Assembly (NCBI RefSeq): GCF_030527935.1
Contig: NZ_JAUMZV010000009.1
Coordinates: 3,663-67,662 of the forward strand
Source: Kingella sp. (in: b-proteobacteria)
Lineage (GTDB): Bacteria; Pseudomonadota; Gammaproteobacteria; Burkholderiales; Neisseriaceae
Direction: 5' to 3'
Length of the DNA: 64,000 nt
A program made the position numbers and the translations under genes. This document shows positions 8,850 to 18,702 of the stretch, in pieces. Every line of letters begins with the position of its first letter. Within the stretch, counting starts at the first letter, position 1. Under the pieces are notes generated by a model. The model was not told the DNA's origin and searched no databases. It saw only the letters and a program-made list of their open reading frames with translations.

Positions 8850-9650
8850 ATGAAAACTGTACAAGAAATTCGTTTTGAAAACTTTGAATTGCTGATTAAA
8901 GAAGCAGGCACGATTGCCGAATTGGCGCGTAAAACGGGCTATGACAAGCCTGCTTATTTGTATCAATTGCGCGCGCAAGTAGTAAAACCCAATGGCAAAG
9001 CGTTGCAGCTGGGCAGACGTGTGGCTGCGCGGTTGGAGCAAGGCATGAACAAACCATCTGGCTGGATGGATATTGACCACAGCAACGAACCTGCTGCGCC
9101 AAACGTTGCGGTTTCAGGCAGCCTGAAAGCGGTGGGCAAGGTGGTGGGCGTGGCTTTGACTTCGCCCGAAAGCATGGTTTACGGCGCAGCAGTAATTCGC
9201 GCGCTGTTGAGCGCGGGCAAGCAAGTTTGCGTGGCGTTTAACGATGCGGCAGCGCGTGCGTTTGAACAAGCAGGCATCGCGTTGAACGATGCCGCTGCGG
9301 TGCGCAAACATTTCTATGCCACCGAAGCGCAGCTGAGCTTTGCCGATGAGCATTTGCCCGCCTTTGCTTTGGATGCGGTGATTGTGCCCGCCGCGCGTGG
9401 CAGCAGCTTGGCATTGATTGCCAACGGCGCAACGCTCGCCCCCGCTGCACGCATGGCAGAGTTGGCATTGGCGACCAAACGCCCCGTGTTGATTGCGCCT
9501 TGCGAAACGGTGTTCTCTGCGGCGCAGTTGCACAATATGCACACCTTGTCAGCGCAAGGCGCGGTGATTTTGCCTGTTTCGGCAGCCGCTTCGGCGGAGC
9601 AAGCGGAATTTTTGACTTCTTGCGTGCTGGCGCAACTAGGCTTGCAATAA
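8850..9650 (+). CDS. Phage-repressor-like HTH fused to UbiX-like flavoprotein domain
   Basis: 267 residues from the ATG at 8850, preceded by a GGAAGA SD. Residues 1-70 look like a phage-repressor (XRE) helix-turn-helix of the neisserial type: NFELLIKEAGTIAELARKTG, YLYQLRAQ, LGRRVAARLEQGMNKPSGWMD, ending in the Gly-Trp-Met-Asp motif. From about residue 90 the chain resembles UbiX (flavin prenyltransferase): VVGVALTSPESMVYGAAVIRA, VPAARGSSLALIANG and KRPVLIAPCETVFSAAQLHN, then GAVILPVSAA. The UbiX Pro-Arg-Glu-Thr-Pro motif reads Pro-Cys-Glu-Thr-Val, and the usual C-terminal Tyr/Arg residues are not visible, so prenyltransferase activity is doubtful. Inference: a regulator whose flavoprotein-like domain senses a flavin or related ligand. 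Confidence 0.7.
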   Translation: MKTVQEIRFENFELLIKEAGTIAELARKTGYDKPAYLYQLRAQVVKPNGKALQLGRRVAARLEQGMNKPSGWMDIDHSNEPAAPNVAVSGSLKAVGKVVGVALTSPESMVYGAAVIRALLSAGKQVCVAFNDAAARAFEQAGIALNDAAAVRKHFYATEAQLSFADEHLPAFALDAVIVPAARGSSLALIANGATLAPAARMAELALATKRPVLIAPCETVFSAAQLHNMHTLSAQGAVILPVSAAASAEQAEFLTSCVLAQLGLQ

Positions 9651-9999
9651 GCGTAGATTGAACGTTTCAGGCTGCCTTAACCTTGTTAGCAAGGAAAGGC
9701 AGCCTGAAATGCATTGGGCGGATTAGTTTTGTGTGATGCTTTGGGTTTTAGCTACGATGAACTTCGTTTCAGGCTGCCTTTGTTTACACGGTTTGCGGAA
9801 TAAGGCAGCCTGAAAATGGTTTAACGGTATTCATCCGTATTGCTGCGAAATGCGCTGCGGCATGGCTCAACCACTTTTCAGGCTGCCTGTGTATTGCCCA
9901 TGCTTCGCGCTCACGGCTTTTGTTTACGCATTTCCCCGCGTCCGCACAAAATAAATGCTTTACAAAACAAACCTCGCTTAACACAATCCAACAAATTGC
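9651..9999. other. Intergenic stretch with DUS copies
   Basis: About 350 bases holding six or so DUS copies, one inverted pair of which (9665-9710) may end transcription of the preceding gene. No gene is seen. Confidence 0.55.
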
Positions 10000-10028
10000 T
10001 TGCACCCCGCGCCCAGTCTGCATACAAT
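10000..10028 (+). promoter_or_regulatory. Promoter of tRNA-Phe
   Basis: TTGCAC (10000-10005), a 17-base spacer and TACAAT (10023-10028), followed by the tRNA 12 bases later. Confidence 0.65.
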
Positions 10029-10040
10029 GCGCGACTTCTT

Positions 10041-10116
10041 GGCCAGATAGCTCAGTCGGTAGAGCAACGGATTGAAAATCCGTGTGTCGGCAGTTCGATC
10101 CTGCCTCTGGCCACCA
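10041..10116 (+). tRNA. tRNA-Phe (GAA)
   Basis: 76 bases with a full cloverleaf: acceptor GGCCAGA/TCTGGCC, D arm with AGCTCAGTCGGTAGAGC, anticodon loop TTGAAAA (GAA at 10074-10076), T arm with GGCAGTTCGATCCTGCC, discriminator A and encoded CCA. Confidence 0.97.
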
Positions 10117-10256
10117 GATTTCAGCCTGAACAGCAAACGTTGTTTAGGCTTTTTTGCATTTAGGCAGCCTGAAACGCCTAAACCACGTTTCAGGCTGCCC
10201 TGAGTGTTATTTTATGTTAAAGTCTCTCTTTTCATTTTTTACCCCCCTAAACTAAA

Positions 10257-10447
10257 ACCTTTGCAAAACCTAAACCGCCACAAGAAATAGTCAATTTCCG
10301 TCATTCCCGCGTAGGCGGGAATCTTGATTAAACTTAAACAACTGTTTGTTTCTACAATAATTTATGAATGTCAAACAAGATTCCCGCCTACGCGGGAATG
10401 ACGGCATTTCTTGTGTTTCAAACTGCTGTTAGGGGTTTTGTAAAGGT
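10257..10447. repeat. Neisserial mosaic repeat with two dRS3 units, copy 1
   Basis: Two dRS3-type 20-mers (ATTCCC-N8-GGGAAT) lie at 10303-10322 (core GCGTAGGC) and 10380-10399 (core GCCTACGC), in inverted arrangement. They sit in longer inverted arms (CAAGAAAT.../...ATTTCTTG) and outer arms of the ACCTTTGCAAAACC type. This matches the neisserial intergenic mosaic element style. Confidence 0.8.
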
Positions 10448-10480
10448 TTCAAACTTGCCAAATCAACAGGACAAACAACC

Positions 10481-11620
10481 ATGCAAACGTGGCAGCTTCC
10501 CGAGCACATTGCCGACATTCTCCCCGAACGCGCACGCCAACTGGAAAGTGTGAAAGAACAAATCCTTGCCCAATTTCGCACCCACGGCTTTGAGCTGGTG
10601 CAACCGCCCCTAATGGAATACAGCCGCTCGCTCTTAACGCATATTGACAACGGCTTATCGCTGAAAACCATCCGCCTTGCCGACCAAATCACAGGCTGGC
10701 AGTTGGGCATTCGCGCCGACATCACGCCGCAAGTGGCGCGGATTGATGCGCATTTGTTGATGAAAAATCAAGGCATTAACCGCTTGTGCTATTCAGGTAG
10801 CGTGTTGCACGCCAAGCCCGATAGTTTGCTGTCCACGCGCGAACCCATCCAAACGGGCGCGGAGCTATACGGCTGCGCGGACACGGCGGCGGATGTGGAA
10901 ATTATTGATTTAATGCTGAAAACCATGCGCGTGGGCGGGCTGAACAACATCATCCTGTCGCTGGGGCATTTGGGCGTATTCCACGCGATTGCCGCTGCGG
11001 CGCAGTTGAGCGAGGCGCAAAGCCGCCAGTTGCTTTCGCTGATGCAGGACAAAGACCGCAATGCGGTTCGCCAGTTGGCGCAGCAATGGCAGTTGGACAA
11101 CATTTGGACAACCGCGCTGGCTGCGCTGCCCGAGCTATACGGTGGGCGCGAAGTGTTGAACAAAGCCCGCGCCCAGTTGCCGCAGCTTACCGCCGTTTCG
11201 CAGGCGTTGGACGTGTTGGCGCAGGTGTGTGCGGCGTTCCCTGCGCAAGCGGTGCACATTGATTTGGCGGAAGTGCGCATGGACAACTACCACACAGGCT
11301 TGCTCTACGCGACATACGCGCCCGATTACCACGATGCGGTGGCGCGCGGCGGGCGATACGATGGCTTGGGCGCGTATTTTGGACGCAGCCGCCCCGCCAC
11401 AGGGTTTAGCTTTGATTTGCGCTTGTTTGGTGCGTATCTTGCCGCCAGCCAACGCCCCGAAGCGGTGCGCGTGGCGCAAAAAGACTACGCCGCCGCCAAA
11501 AGCGCGGTGGACGCATTGCGCGAATTGGGCGTGTGCGTGGTGGTGGATTATGGCTTGCCCGACAATTCAGGCAGCCTGAAAAGGCTGGTGCAACGCGGCA
11601 ACGAATGGGAGGTGGAATAA
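10481..11620 (+). CDS. hisZ: ATP phosphoribosyltransferase regulatory subunit HisZ
   Basis: 379 residues. A HisRS-like paralogue without tRNA-synthetase function that activates the short HisG in histidine synthesis. Seen: N-terminal WQLPEHIADILPERARQLE, motif 2-like IRADITPQVARIDAH (about 77-91), GAELYG (about 126) and ARGGRYDGLGAYFG (about 287-300). Its TAA overlaps the ATG of the next gene (TAATG), so the two are coupled. Presence implies that the hisG elsewhere in this genome is the short form. A DUS copy lies in frame near the 3' end. Confidence 0.92.
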   Translation: MQTWQLPEHIADILPERARQLESVKEQILAQFRTHGFELVQPPLMEYSRSLLTHIDNGLSLKTIRLADQITGWQLGIRADITPQVARIDAHLLMKNQGINRLCYSGSVLHAKPDSLLSTREPIQTGAELYGCADTAADVEIIDLMLKTMRVGGLNNIILSLGHLGVFHAIAAAAQLSEAQSRQLLSLMQDKDRNAVRQLAQQWQLDNIWTTALAALPELYGGREVLNKARAQLPQLTAVSQALDVLAQVCAAFPAQAVHIDLAEVRMDNYHTGLLYATYAPDYHDAVARGGRYDGLGAYFGRSRPATGFSFDLRLFGAYLAASQRPEAVRVAQKDYAAAKSAVDALRELGVCVVVDYGLPDNSGSLKRLVQRGNEWEVE

Positions 11621-11928
11621 TGGGCGTGTTGCAATGGTTTAATTTGGATGAAGCCACGTTGCGCTTTTTAAGCCTTGCCGCGCACATCATCGGTTTTGCG
11701 GGCATGGGCTGCGTGGTGCTGGCGTTTTGGCTGGTGGTGAGCGAAAAATGGAAGCCGACTTCGTTGTCGTATAACTTGCTCAACGGCTTGGGCGCGGTGC
11801 TGCTGATTTTGAGCCTGTGCGTGCATTTCAATTTGGGCTCGTTTGTGATTGAGATTTTTTGGATTGCGATTTCGGGGATAGGGATTGTGAAGCATTACAA
11901 ACGGCAAAGGCAGCCTGAAAACGAATGA
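11620..11928 (+). CDS. Small membrane protein, CBU_0592-like
   Basis: 102 residues starting at the ATG that overlaps the hisZ stop. Three hydrophobic segments (about 20-42, 54-72 and 77-93) and a basic C-terminus whose last residues (RQPENE) come from a DUS. The compact layout with KPTSLSYNLLNGLGAVLLILSL fits the CBU_0592-type membrane proteins of unknown function. It lies between hisZ and purA, but nothing links it to histidine or purine synthesis beyond that. Confidence 0.7.
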   Translation: MGVLQWFNLDEATLRFLSLAAHIIGFAGMGCVVLAFWLVVSEKWKPTSLSYNLLNGLGAVLLILSLCVHFNLGSFVIEIFWIAISGIGIVKHYKRQRQPENE

Positions 11929-11982
11929 AATGAGTTTCAGCGGAGCTAAAACGAGTAGAACACCCCCCAACCCATCCTTCCC

Positions 11983-12022
11983 CTTTTCAGGCTGCCTAAC
12001 CCCCAAAAGGCAGCCTGAAAAC
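11983..12022 (+). terminator. DUS pair between hisZ unit and purA
   Basis: CTTTTCAGGCTGCCT and AGGCAGCCTGAAAAC face each other around a 10-base loop about 30 bases before purA. Confidence 0.5.
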
Positions 12023-12047
12023 CCACTTTCTCTAACCTAAAAGGTAA

Positions 12048-13352
<1,305 letters not shown>

Positions 13353-13385
13353 TGAGCGGGGCAATCGCGTAAGCATGAACACATG

Positions 13386-13430
13386 ATTAAGGCAACCTGA
13401 AAAGGGGTTTTATCCATTTTCAGGCTGCCT
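13386..13430 (+). terminator. DUS-pair terminator after purA
   Basis: A degenerate left DUS (AAGGCAACCTGAAAA) pairs with TTTTCAGGCTGCCTT. Confidence 0.5.
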
Positions 13431-13582
13431 TCGTGTACAGAATTTTGTTTACAGGATGAGGCAGCCTGAAAACCCCTAGCAACAATATAAAAGCCAGAGC
13501 ACGGCTTGCCAGCAAGCCGTAGGGGCGCGGGGCAGCATTTTCAGGCTGCCTATTGTTTGCGCCCGCGTTCAAGCAGCCTGAA

Positions 13583-13772
13583 ACCTTTACAAAACCCTAA
13601 CAGCAGCCTGAAACACAAGAAATGCCGTCATTCCCGCGTAGGCGGGAATCTTGTTTGATATTCAAAAAATTTCGTAAAAACAATTCATTGAATAAAATTA
13701 ACCAAGATTCCCGCCTACGCGGGAATGACGGAGAATTGACCATTTCTTGTTTCGTTTTAGGTTTTGCAAAGG
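13583..13772. repeat. Neisserial mosaic repeat with two dRS3 units, copy 2
   Basis: dRS3 units at 13630-13649 (core GCGTAGGC) and 13707-13726 (core GCCTACGC), inner arms CAAGAAAT/ATTTCTTG (13616 and 13749), and outer arms ACCTTTACAAAACCCTAA and TTAGGTTTTGCAAAGG. Nearly the same plan as the copy at 10257. Confidence 0.8.
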
Positions 13773-13851
13773 CAGCCTGAAAAGGGATGATAAAACCCAT
13801 TTTCAGGCTGCCTTATTGCGTGTTGAACTGCGTTAAACCGTGTTGAACAGC

Positions 13852-14904
13852 TTACGACTCAATCACAATCTTCGGAAACTTGCTGCTGAAATCGCGCCCT
13901 TTGTCCGCCACCGCCAGCACAATCTGGAACGCGGCTTGGGTGTAGATTTCGGCAACGGCGGGCTGGTTATCCAGCAATGCGCCCGCTGTGCCCGCGTCCA
14001 TGGCTTCGCGCACGGGCAGCGACAGCGGCAGTTGCCCCAGCAGCGGCACGTTTAATTTTGCCGCCAGATTTTTGCCGCCATCCGCACCAAACAAGGCTTC
14101 GTGATGCCCGCATTGGCTGCAAACGTGCACCGACATATTTTCCAGTACGCCCAAAATAGAAATGTTCACCTTGTTAAACATATCCACTGCCTTGCGCGCG
14201 TCAATCAGCGCGATGTCTTGCGGCGTGGTAACCACCAACGCGCCTGTTACGGGGATTTTTTGCGACAGCGTAAGCTGAATATCGCCTGTACCGGGGGGCA
14301 AATCCACAAACAGATAATCCACATCGTCCCATTGGCTTTGCATCAAAAGCTGTTGCAGGGCTTGCGACACCATCGGGCCGCGCCATACAACGGCTTGGTC
14401 GGTGTCCACCAAAAAGCCGATGGACATCACTTGAATGCCGTCTGCGTTGGTTACGGGAATCAGCTGCTGCGCTTGTTTTTCAGGCTGCTGCGTTGCCACG
14501 CCGAGCATGGTGGGTTGGCTGGGGCCGTATAAATCGGCATCCAACACGCCCACGCGCGCGCCCATTTTTGCCAGCGCGGTAGCCAAGTTGGCGGTGGTGG
14601 TGGATTTGCCCACACCGCCCTTGCCCGATGCCACGGCGATGATGTTTTTCACGCCTTTAATCGTGGGGATGCCGTTTTGCACTTTGTGCGCGACCACGTT
14701 GTGCGTGATTTCCAGCTTGATGGGCTTGCCTGTGGCGGCGGCGATGGCTTCGTGCAACTGCTGCGCGATGTGGGCAACGGGATAGCCGAACTCCAACGCC
14801 ACTTTCAGGCTGCCGTTTTCTTCGGCAACGCTTTTTACGGCTTTTTCGCTGCCGAGCGTGCGCTGGGTGGTGGGGATAAAGATTTGTTCTATTTGTGATT
14901 TCAT
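13852..14904 (-). CDS. apbC: Iron-sulfur cluster carrier protein ApbC/Mrp
   Basis: 350 residues. N-terminal DUF59-like region (to about 85), then a deviant Walker A ATPase: VASGKGGVGKSTTTANLA (about 91-108), VLDADLYGPSQPTMLG, VDLPPGTGDIQLTLSQ (about 205), and the cluster-binding CxxC in VCSQCGHHEALFG (about 271-283). Mrp/ApbC proteins hold and transfer Fe-S clusters in the cytoplasm. The gene is alone and ends near a repeat-rich gap. An AAGGAACT SD lies before the ATG. Confidence 0.92.
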   Translation of the reverse strand: MKSQIEQIFIPTTQRTLGSEKAVKSVAEENGSLKVALEFGYPVAHIAQQLHEAIAAATGKPIKLEITHNVVAHKVQNGIPTIKGVKNIIAVASGKGGVGKSTTTANLATALAKMGARVGVLDADLYGPSQPTMLGVATQQPEKQAQQLIPVTNADGIQVMSIGFLVDTDQAVVWRGPMVSQALQQLLMQSQWDDVDYLFVDLPPGTGDIQLTLSQKIPVTGALVVTTPQDIALIDARKAVDMFNKVNISILGVLENMSVHVCSQCGHHEALFGADGGKNLAAKLNVPLLGQLPLSLPVREAMDAGTAGALLDNQPAVAEIYTQAAFQIVLAVADKGRDFSSKFPKIVIES

Positions 14905-15175
14905 GGGTAGAGTTCCTTGTGGTGTGTGAGCGTTTAGCGTTGTGCGATGCGGGTAAACAAGGTTTCAGGCTGCCTAACGCTAAACATGAATGAAAGATGC
15001 AATTTTACGGCAAAACCTGCCTACGCGGGCGATGTTTTCACAACGCGCTATCTGGTTTTCAGGCTGCCTTAGTGATGCAGGGCAACGGCATAAGGCAGCC
15101 TGAAAACTACAAAACCCGCGAAACAAGGCGTATCATCACGCCATTTTTGCTTGTCGCCACCACCCAACCGCCGCC
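14905..15175. other. Intergenic stretch before the permease pseudogene
   Basis: About 270 bases with DUS copies, including an inverted pair at 15056-15107. No gene is seen and no clear promoter. Confidence 0.5.
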
Positions 15176-16054
15176 ATGTTTCTACCAAATCCTTGCCATG
15201 CTGATATGGAGCAGCGCGTTTATCGCTGCCAAATTTGCCGAAACCATGCTAGACCCGATTTTGCTGGTGCAATTTCGGCTGCTTATCGTTGCCATCATCT
15301 TGCTGCCCATCGGCATCCCGATGTTTCGCACGCTGCCTAAAAACGCGTGGAAACCGCTGATTTGGTTGAGTTTTTGGAATTACATCGCCGTGCTCATCTT
15401 GCAATTCAAAGGCGTGCAATACACATCCGCGTCCAGCGCATTAACCATGCTGGGGCTATAACCGCTGCTGGTGGTGTTTATCGGGCATTTCTTTTTTGAC
15501 GACAAGGCGCGCAGGTATCACTGGATTTGCGGCGTGTTGGCGTTTATTGGCGTGTTCACGCTGATTTTGGGCGGGCAAAAAACGCGGGCAAGGGCGGCGA
15601 AGTCAGCCTATTGGGCTGCGCGATGGTGTTATCGGGCGGCATTGTGTTTTCCTCCATCCTGCGCCCCACGCAAAAATTTATGCGCCAAATCCCCGCCAGC
15701 ACCTATACCACGCTGTCGTTTATCATCGCTGCGCCGCTGTGCCTGCCGTTTACCGCTGTGCTTACCGAAAGCTGGCATATCCGATGGAGCTGGCCGGGCA
15801 TTTGGGGCATGGCGTATTTGGGCATCGGATGCAGTTGGCTGGCTTATTGGCTGTGGAACAAGGGCATGAATACTGTGCCCGCCAATCTAACAGGGCTGCT
15901 GATTACGCTAGAACCTGTGTTTGGCATTTTGATGGCGGTGGTGGTGCTGCGCGAGCCGATTAGCGCGTTGTCATGGCTGGGGATTGCCATTGTGATTAGT
16001 GCGACCGTGTTGGCAAGCATGATGCCCAGAATTTATAATCGCGCCCGCCGATAG
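15176..16054 (+). pseudogene. DMT-family (EamA) permease, decayed
   Basis: Together the frames give a ten-helix drug/metabolite-type permease: FYQILAMLIWSSAFIAAKFA, then EPLLVVFIGHFFFDDKARRYHWICG, then GCAMVLSGGIVFSSILRPTQ to the end. Three lesions split it. The ATG at 15176 is followed by TTTC where TTC would give Met-Phe-Tyr-Gln in frame. A TAA at 15459-15461 stands where family members have Glu (LGL-E-PLL). A frame change lies near 15585 between GGQK and NAGKGGEVSLLG. The substrate is unknown. I call it a pseudogene because three independent changes are unlikely to be errors. Confidence 0.85.
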
Positions 16055-16097
16055 TTTTCAGGCTGCCTATTGGGAATGATAGGGCAGCCTGAAATTA

Positions 16098-16260
16098 AGA
16101 ACCTGTATTCACTATTTTCATGGTCATCTTTATATGCCTTAAAAACGCGGCTACCGCGTTAAAAATGCTCGCAAGGTATACAACCTTGCTGTGCTTTTTG
16201 CCTTGTATCCGCGCTTTTATTACATAAAATCTGTCTATGTAAATAATGAATACAGGTTCT
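16098..16260. mobile_element. MITE family B, copy 1 (163 bp)
   Basis: Ends in AGAACCTGTATTCACTATTT and its imperfect complement, bordered by TTA on the left and AAG on the right. Inside, it carries GCTCGCAAGGT...ACCTTGC and no coding frame. The second copy is at 20603-20761. Confidence 0.8.
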
Positions 16261-16388
16261 AAGTTTAGCCAAGCTCAAACCTATTTTCAGGCTGCCTAGG
16301 TTGTAGAACAAGGCAGCCTGAAACCCAGTTCAACCCAGAGCCTAAACGCATTTTCAGGCTGCCTATTCACCCCACGAAAGGAAACCCC

Positions 16389-17009
16389 ATGCAACTGCAA
16401 CCCTTTTTCAACCAAGCACCCAGCATCCAGCTTTACGACCCGCTTGCCCAATTTCTCGGCGCAACGCCCGATGGCGTGCTGCAATACCACTATGCCGATG
16501 CCGTGAAACTGTGCGGGCATTCCTGCCCCACCGTAGCCAGCGCGTGGCTGATGACCATCAAAGCCCTTGCCGCGCTGTATTCGCCTGATGAACTGCCCGA
16601 GCGCGGCAACATTGAAATCAGCATGAACGGCGAACGCGACGCAGGCGTAACCGGCGTGATTGCTTCCGTTGCCCAGCTCATCACAGGCGCAGCCCCAGAA
16701 ACAGGCTTTGGCGGCATCGGCATGGCAGGGCGTTTCTCCCGCCGCAACCTGCTCGCCTTTGGCGCGGGCGGCGATGCCGACATGACCTTGCGCCGCCGCG
16801 ACACAGGCAAAGCCGTGCGCGTGTCGTTTAACGGCAGCGTAGTGCCCTTTGCGCCCGAAATGCGCGACATCATGCCGCAAGCGGTGGCAGGCATGGCAAG
16901 CCCCGAAGAATTGCAACGCTTTGGCGAATTGTGGCAAGCGCGGGTGCACGCCATCTTGGTGGAGCAGGTGGATAATCCCGAGATGATTGTGGTGGAAGCG
17001 GTGGATTGA
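16389..17009 (+). CDS. FmdE-like cysteine-containing protein
   Basis: 206 residues. The N-terminal part has AVKLCGHSCPTVASAWLMTI (about 37-56), which resembles the (H/C)GHxCP motif of formylmethanofuran dehydrogenase subunit E-like proteins, a cluster or metal-binding family also found in bacteria that lack the pathway. Further on, GFGGIGMAGRFSRRNLLAFGAG may be a second conserved block. No signal peptide or membrane helix. AAAGGAAACC is the SD. The function in this organism is unknown; methanofuran chemistry should not be assumed. Confidence 0.55.
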   Translation: MQLQPFFNQAPSIQLYDPLAQFLGATPDGVLQYHYADAVKLCGHSCPTVASAWLMTIKALAALYSPDELPERGNIEISMNGERDAGVTGVIASVAQLITGAAPETGFGGIGMAGRFSRRNLLAFGAGGDADMTLRRRDTGKAVRVSFNGSVVPFAPEMRDIMPQAVAGMASPEELQRFGELWQARVHAILVEQVDNPEMIVVEAVD

Positions 17010-17035
17010 TGGCGCAAAGCCGCTTGGCAGTATAA

Positions 17036-17079
17036 AAGGCAGCCTGAAAACGGGTTTAATCGTTTTCAGGCTGCCTTTT
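17036..17079 (+). terminator. DUS-pair terminator
   Basis: AAAAGGCAGCCTGAAAACG and its complement with a T-run; lies between the convergent FmdE-like and carboxypeptidase genes. Confidence 0.75.
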
Positions 17080-17122
17080 GGTCTAACTGGCTTGGCTGCC
17101 TTTTAAGCACGGCAATCGGCAA

Positions 17123-18379
17123 TCATCCCGCAAACACCGATTTAAACCACAACACAATGCTGTCCCACAGCCGCCCAAAAAAGCCCGCTTCGCCCACGTC
17201 TTTCAATGCCACCACAGGCTGCTCCGCCAGCACTTTATCGCCGTCCATCAATTTGAGCGTGCCGATTTTTTGCCCCGCTTTCACCGGAGCAACCACAGGC
17301 TGCATGGTGTCCAGCACGGTTTTCACGCGGTCGCGCTGCCCCTGCGGCAGGGTAACGTAGGCATCTTGTTGGAAGCCGACTTCGGCTTCGCTGCTCGCGC
17401 CTTTATACACGCGCACTTTGCTGACCACTTGCCCCGCTTGATACATTTTGGGCGTGTCAAAGCCTTGCAAGGCGTAGTTCAACAATTTGCTGCTTTCGGT
17501 GGCGCGGGCTTCTGCGCTGGCTGCGCCAATCACAATGCTCAACACGCGGCGGTTGTTGCGCTTGCTGGTGGCGATGAGATTGTAGCCCGCGCTGGATGTA
17601 TGCCCTGTTTTCAAGCCGTCCACGCTGTCGTCGCGGAACAGCAGCAAATTGCGGTTTTCTTGGGTGATGTTGTTATAAGTATAAGATTTGTATGAATAAA
17701 CTTCGTAATACTTGGCGGGTAAATCGCGGATGATGGCGGCAGACAAAATCGCCAAATCGTTCACGCTGGTTAAATGCTTGGGCGCGGGCAAGCCTGTGGC
17801 GTTTTCAAAATAGGTTTGCGTCATGCCCAGCCGCTTGGCTTCTTCGTTCATCATTTGGGCAAAGGCTTCTTCGCTGCCCGCGATGCCTTCGGCAAGGGTA
17901 ATTGCCGCGTCGTTGCCCGATACCACAATCAAGCCGCGCATCAAATCCCACACGGGCACTTGGCTGTGCGCGGTGAGAAACATCCGCGAGCCTTCCACTT
18001 TCCATGCTTTTTCGGACACGGTGAGCTTTTGGTCGGGCTTCAATTTGCCTTCTTCCAACGCTTTGAACGCCAAATAAGCGGTCATCAATTTGGTGAGCGA
18101 TGCGGGTTCAATTTGCTGGTCGGTGTTTTTGGCAACCAGCGATTGATTGCTTTGCAAATCGCGCACCAAATAGGCGGTGGCGGCGATTTCAGGCTGCTTT
18201 AAGGCTTCGGCGGCGTTGAGTCTGGGCGCGGCGGGGCTGGATGCGGTTGCGGCAGCAGAAGCAGCAGGCGCAGAAGCAGCGGCAGCAGGCGCGGCGGATT
18301 TGGCTTTTTTGGGCGCGGCAGCAGCGGGCGTGATAACGAGAGCGGAAAGGGTGAGCATAGAGAGAATTTTTTTGACCAT
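17123..18379 (-). CDS. dacC: D-alanyl-D-alanine carboxypeptidase (PBP5/6 type)
   Basis: 418 residues. Signal peptide (MVKKILSMLTLSALVITPAA), then an Ala/Ser/Pro-rich linker of about 35 residues, then the penicillin-binding domain: Ser-x-x-Lys in PASLTKLM (about 92-99), Ser-Gly-Asn in VVSGNDAA (about 152-159) and Lys-Thr-Gly in DGLKTGHTSSAG (about 256). The C-terminal beta domain ends in an amphipathic anchor (LWDSIVLWFKSVF) that holds the enzyme on the outer face of the inner membrane. It trims the terminal D-Ala of peptidoglycan stem peptides. The Ala-rich linker is longer than in E. coli DacA. The choice between dacA and dacC naming is arbitrary. Confidence 0.92.
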   Translation of the reverse strand: MVKKILSMLTLSALVITPAAAAPKKAKSAAPAAAASAPAASAAATASSPAAPRLNAAEALKQPEIAATAYLVRDLQSNQSLVAKNTDQQIEPASLTKLMTAYLAFKALEEGKLKPDQKLTVSEKAWKVEGSRMFLTAHSQVPVWDLMRGLIVVSGNDAAITLAEGIAGSEEAFAQMMNEEAKRLGMTQTYFENATGLPAPKHLTSVNDLAILSAAIIRDLPAKYYEVYSYKSYTYNNITQENRNLLLFRDDSVDGLKTGHTSSAGYNLIATSKRNNRRVLSIVIGAASAEARATESSKLLNYALQGFDTPKMYQAGQVVSKVRVYKGASSEAEVGFQQDAYVTLPQGQRDRVKTVLDTMQPVVAPVKAGQKIGTLKLMDGDKVLAEQPVVALKDVGEAGFFGRLWDSIVLWFKSVFAG

Positions 18380-18702
18380 GTTGTGTTACTCGTTTGATGG
18401 GTTTTTGACTATGGGCGGGCGGATGGTTAAGGCAGCCTGAAAATCAATCTGCGTGCTATGGTTTGCAAAATGGTTTGCAAAGCTGTTTACCAAACGCCGC
18501 TTGCCGTTTTCAGGCTGCCTAATCAGCGCGTTACGCGATGGCATCGGCAGCCGCAAAAGGCTGCGATTATACCCACAAAACCGCGTTTTACCTATTTTCA
18601 GGCTGCCTAAACCCATTTTGGCAACAATAATTAACTTGCGTTTACACAATCTGCGCGTTATGGTTACGTTTTCTTACTCAATCACAACACATCAACGCCA
18701 AT
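18380..18702. other. Divergent intergenic region, dac gene and ilvA
   Basis: About 320 bases with four DUS copies in both orientations. The gap must hold both promoters, but I see no strong -35/-10 pair. Confidence 0.5.

Noticed and set aside
13583..13772. Repeated GGGAAT/ATTCCC units as a CRISPR array
   Set aside because: Only two inverted units per place, no regular direct repeats with spacers and no cas genes in the window.
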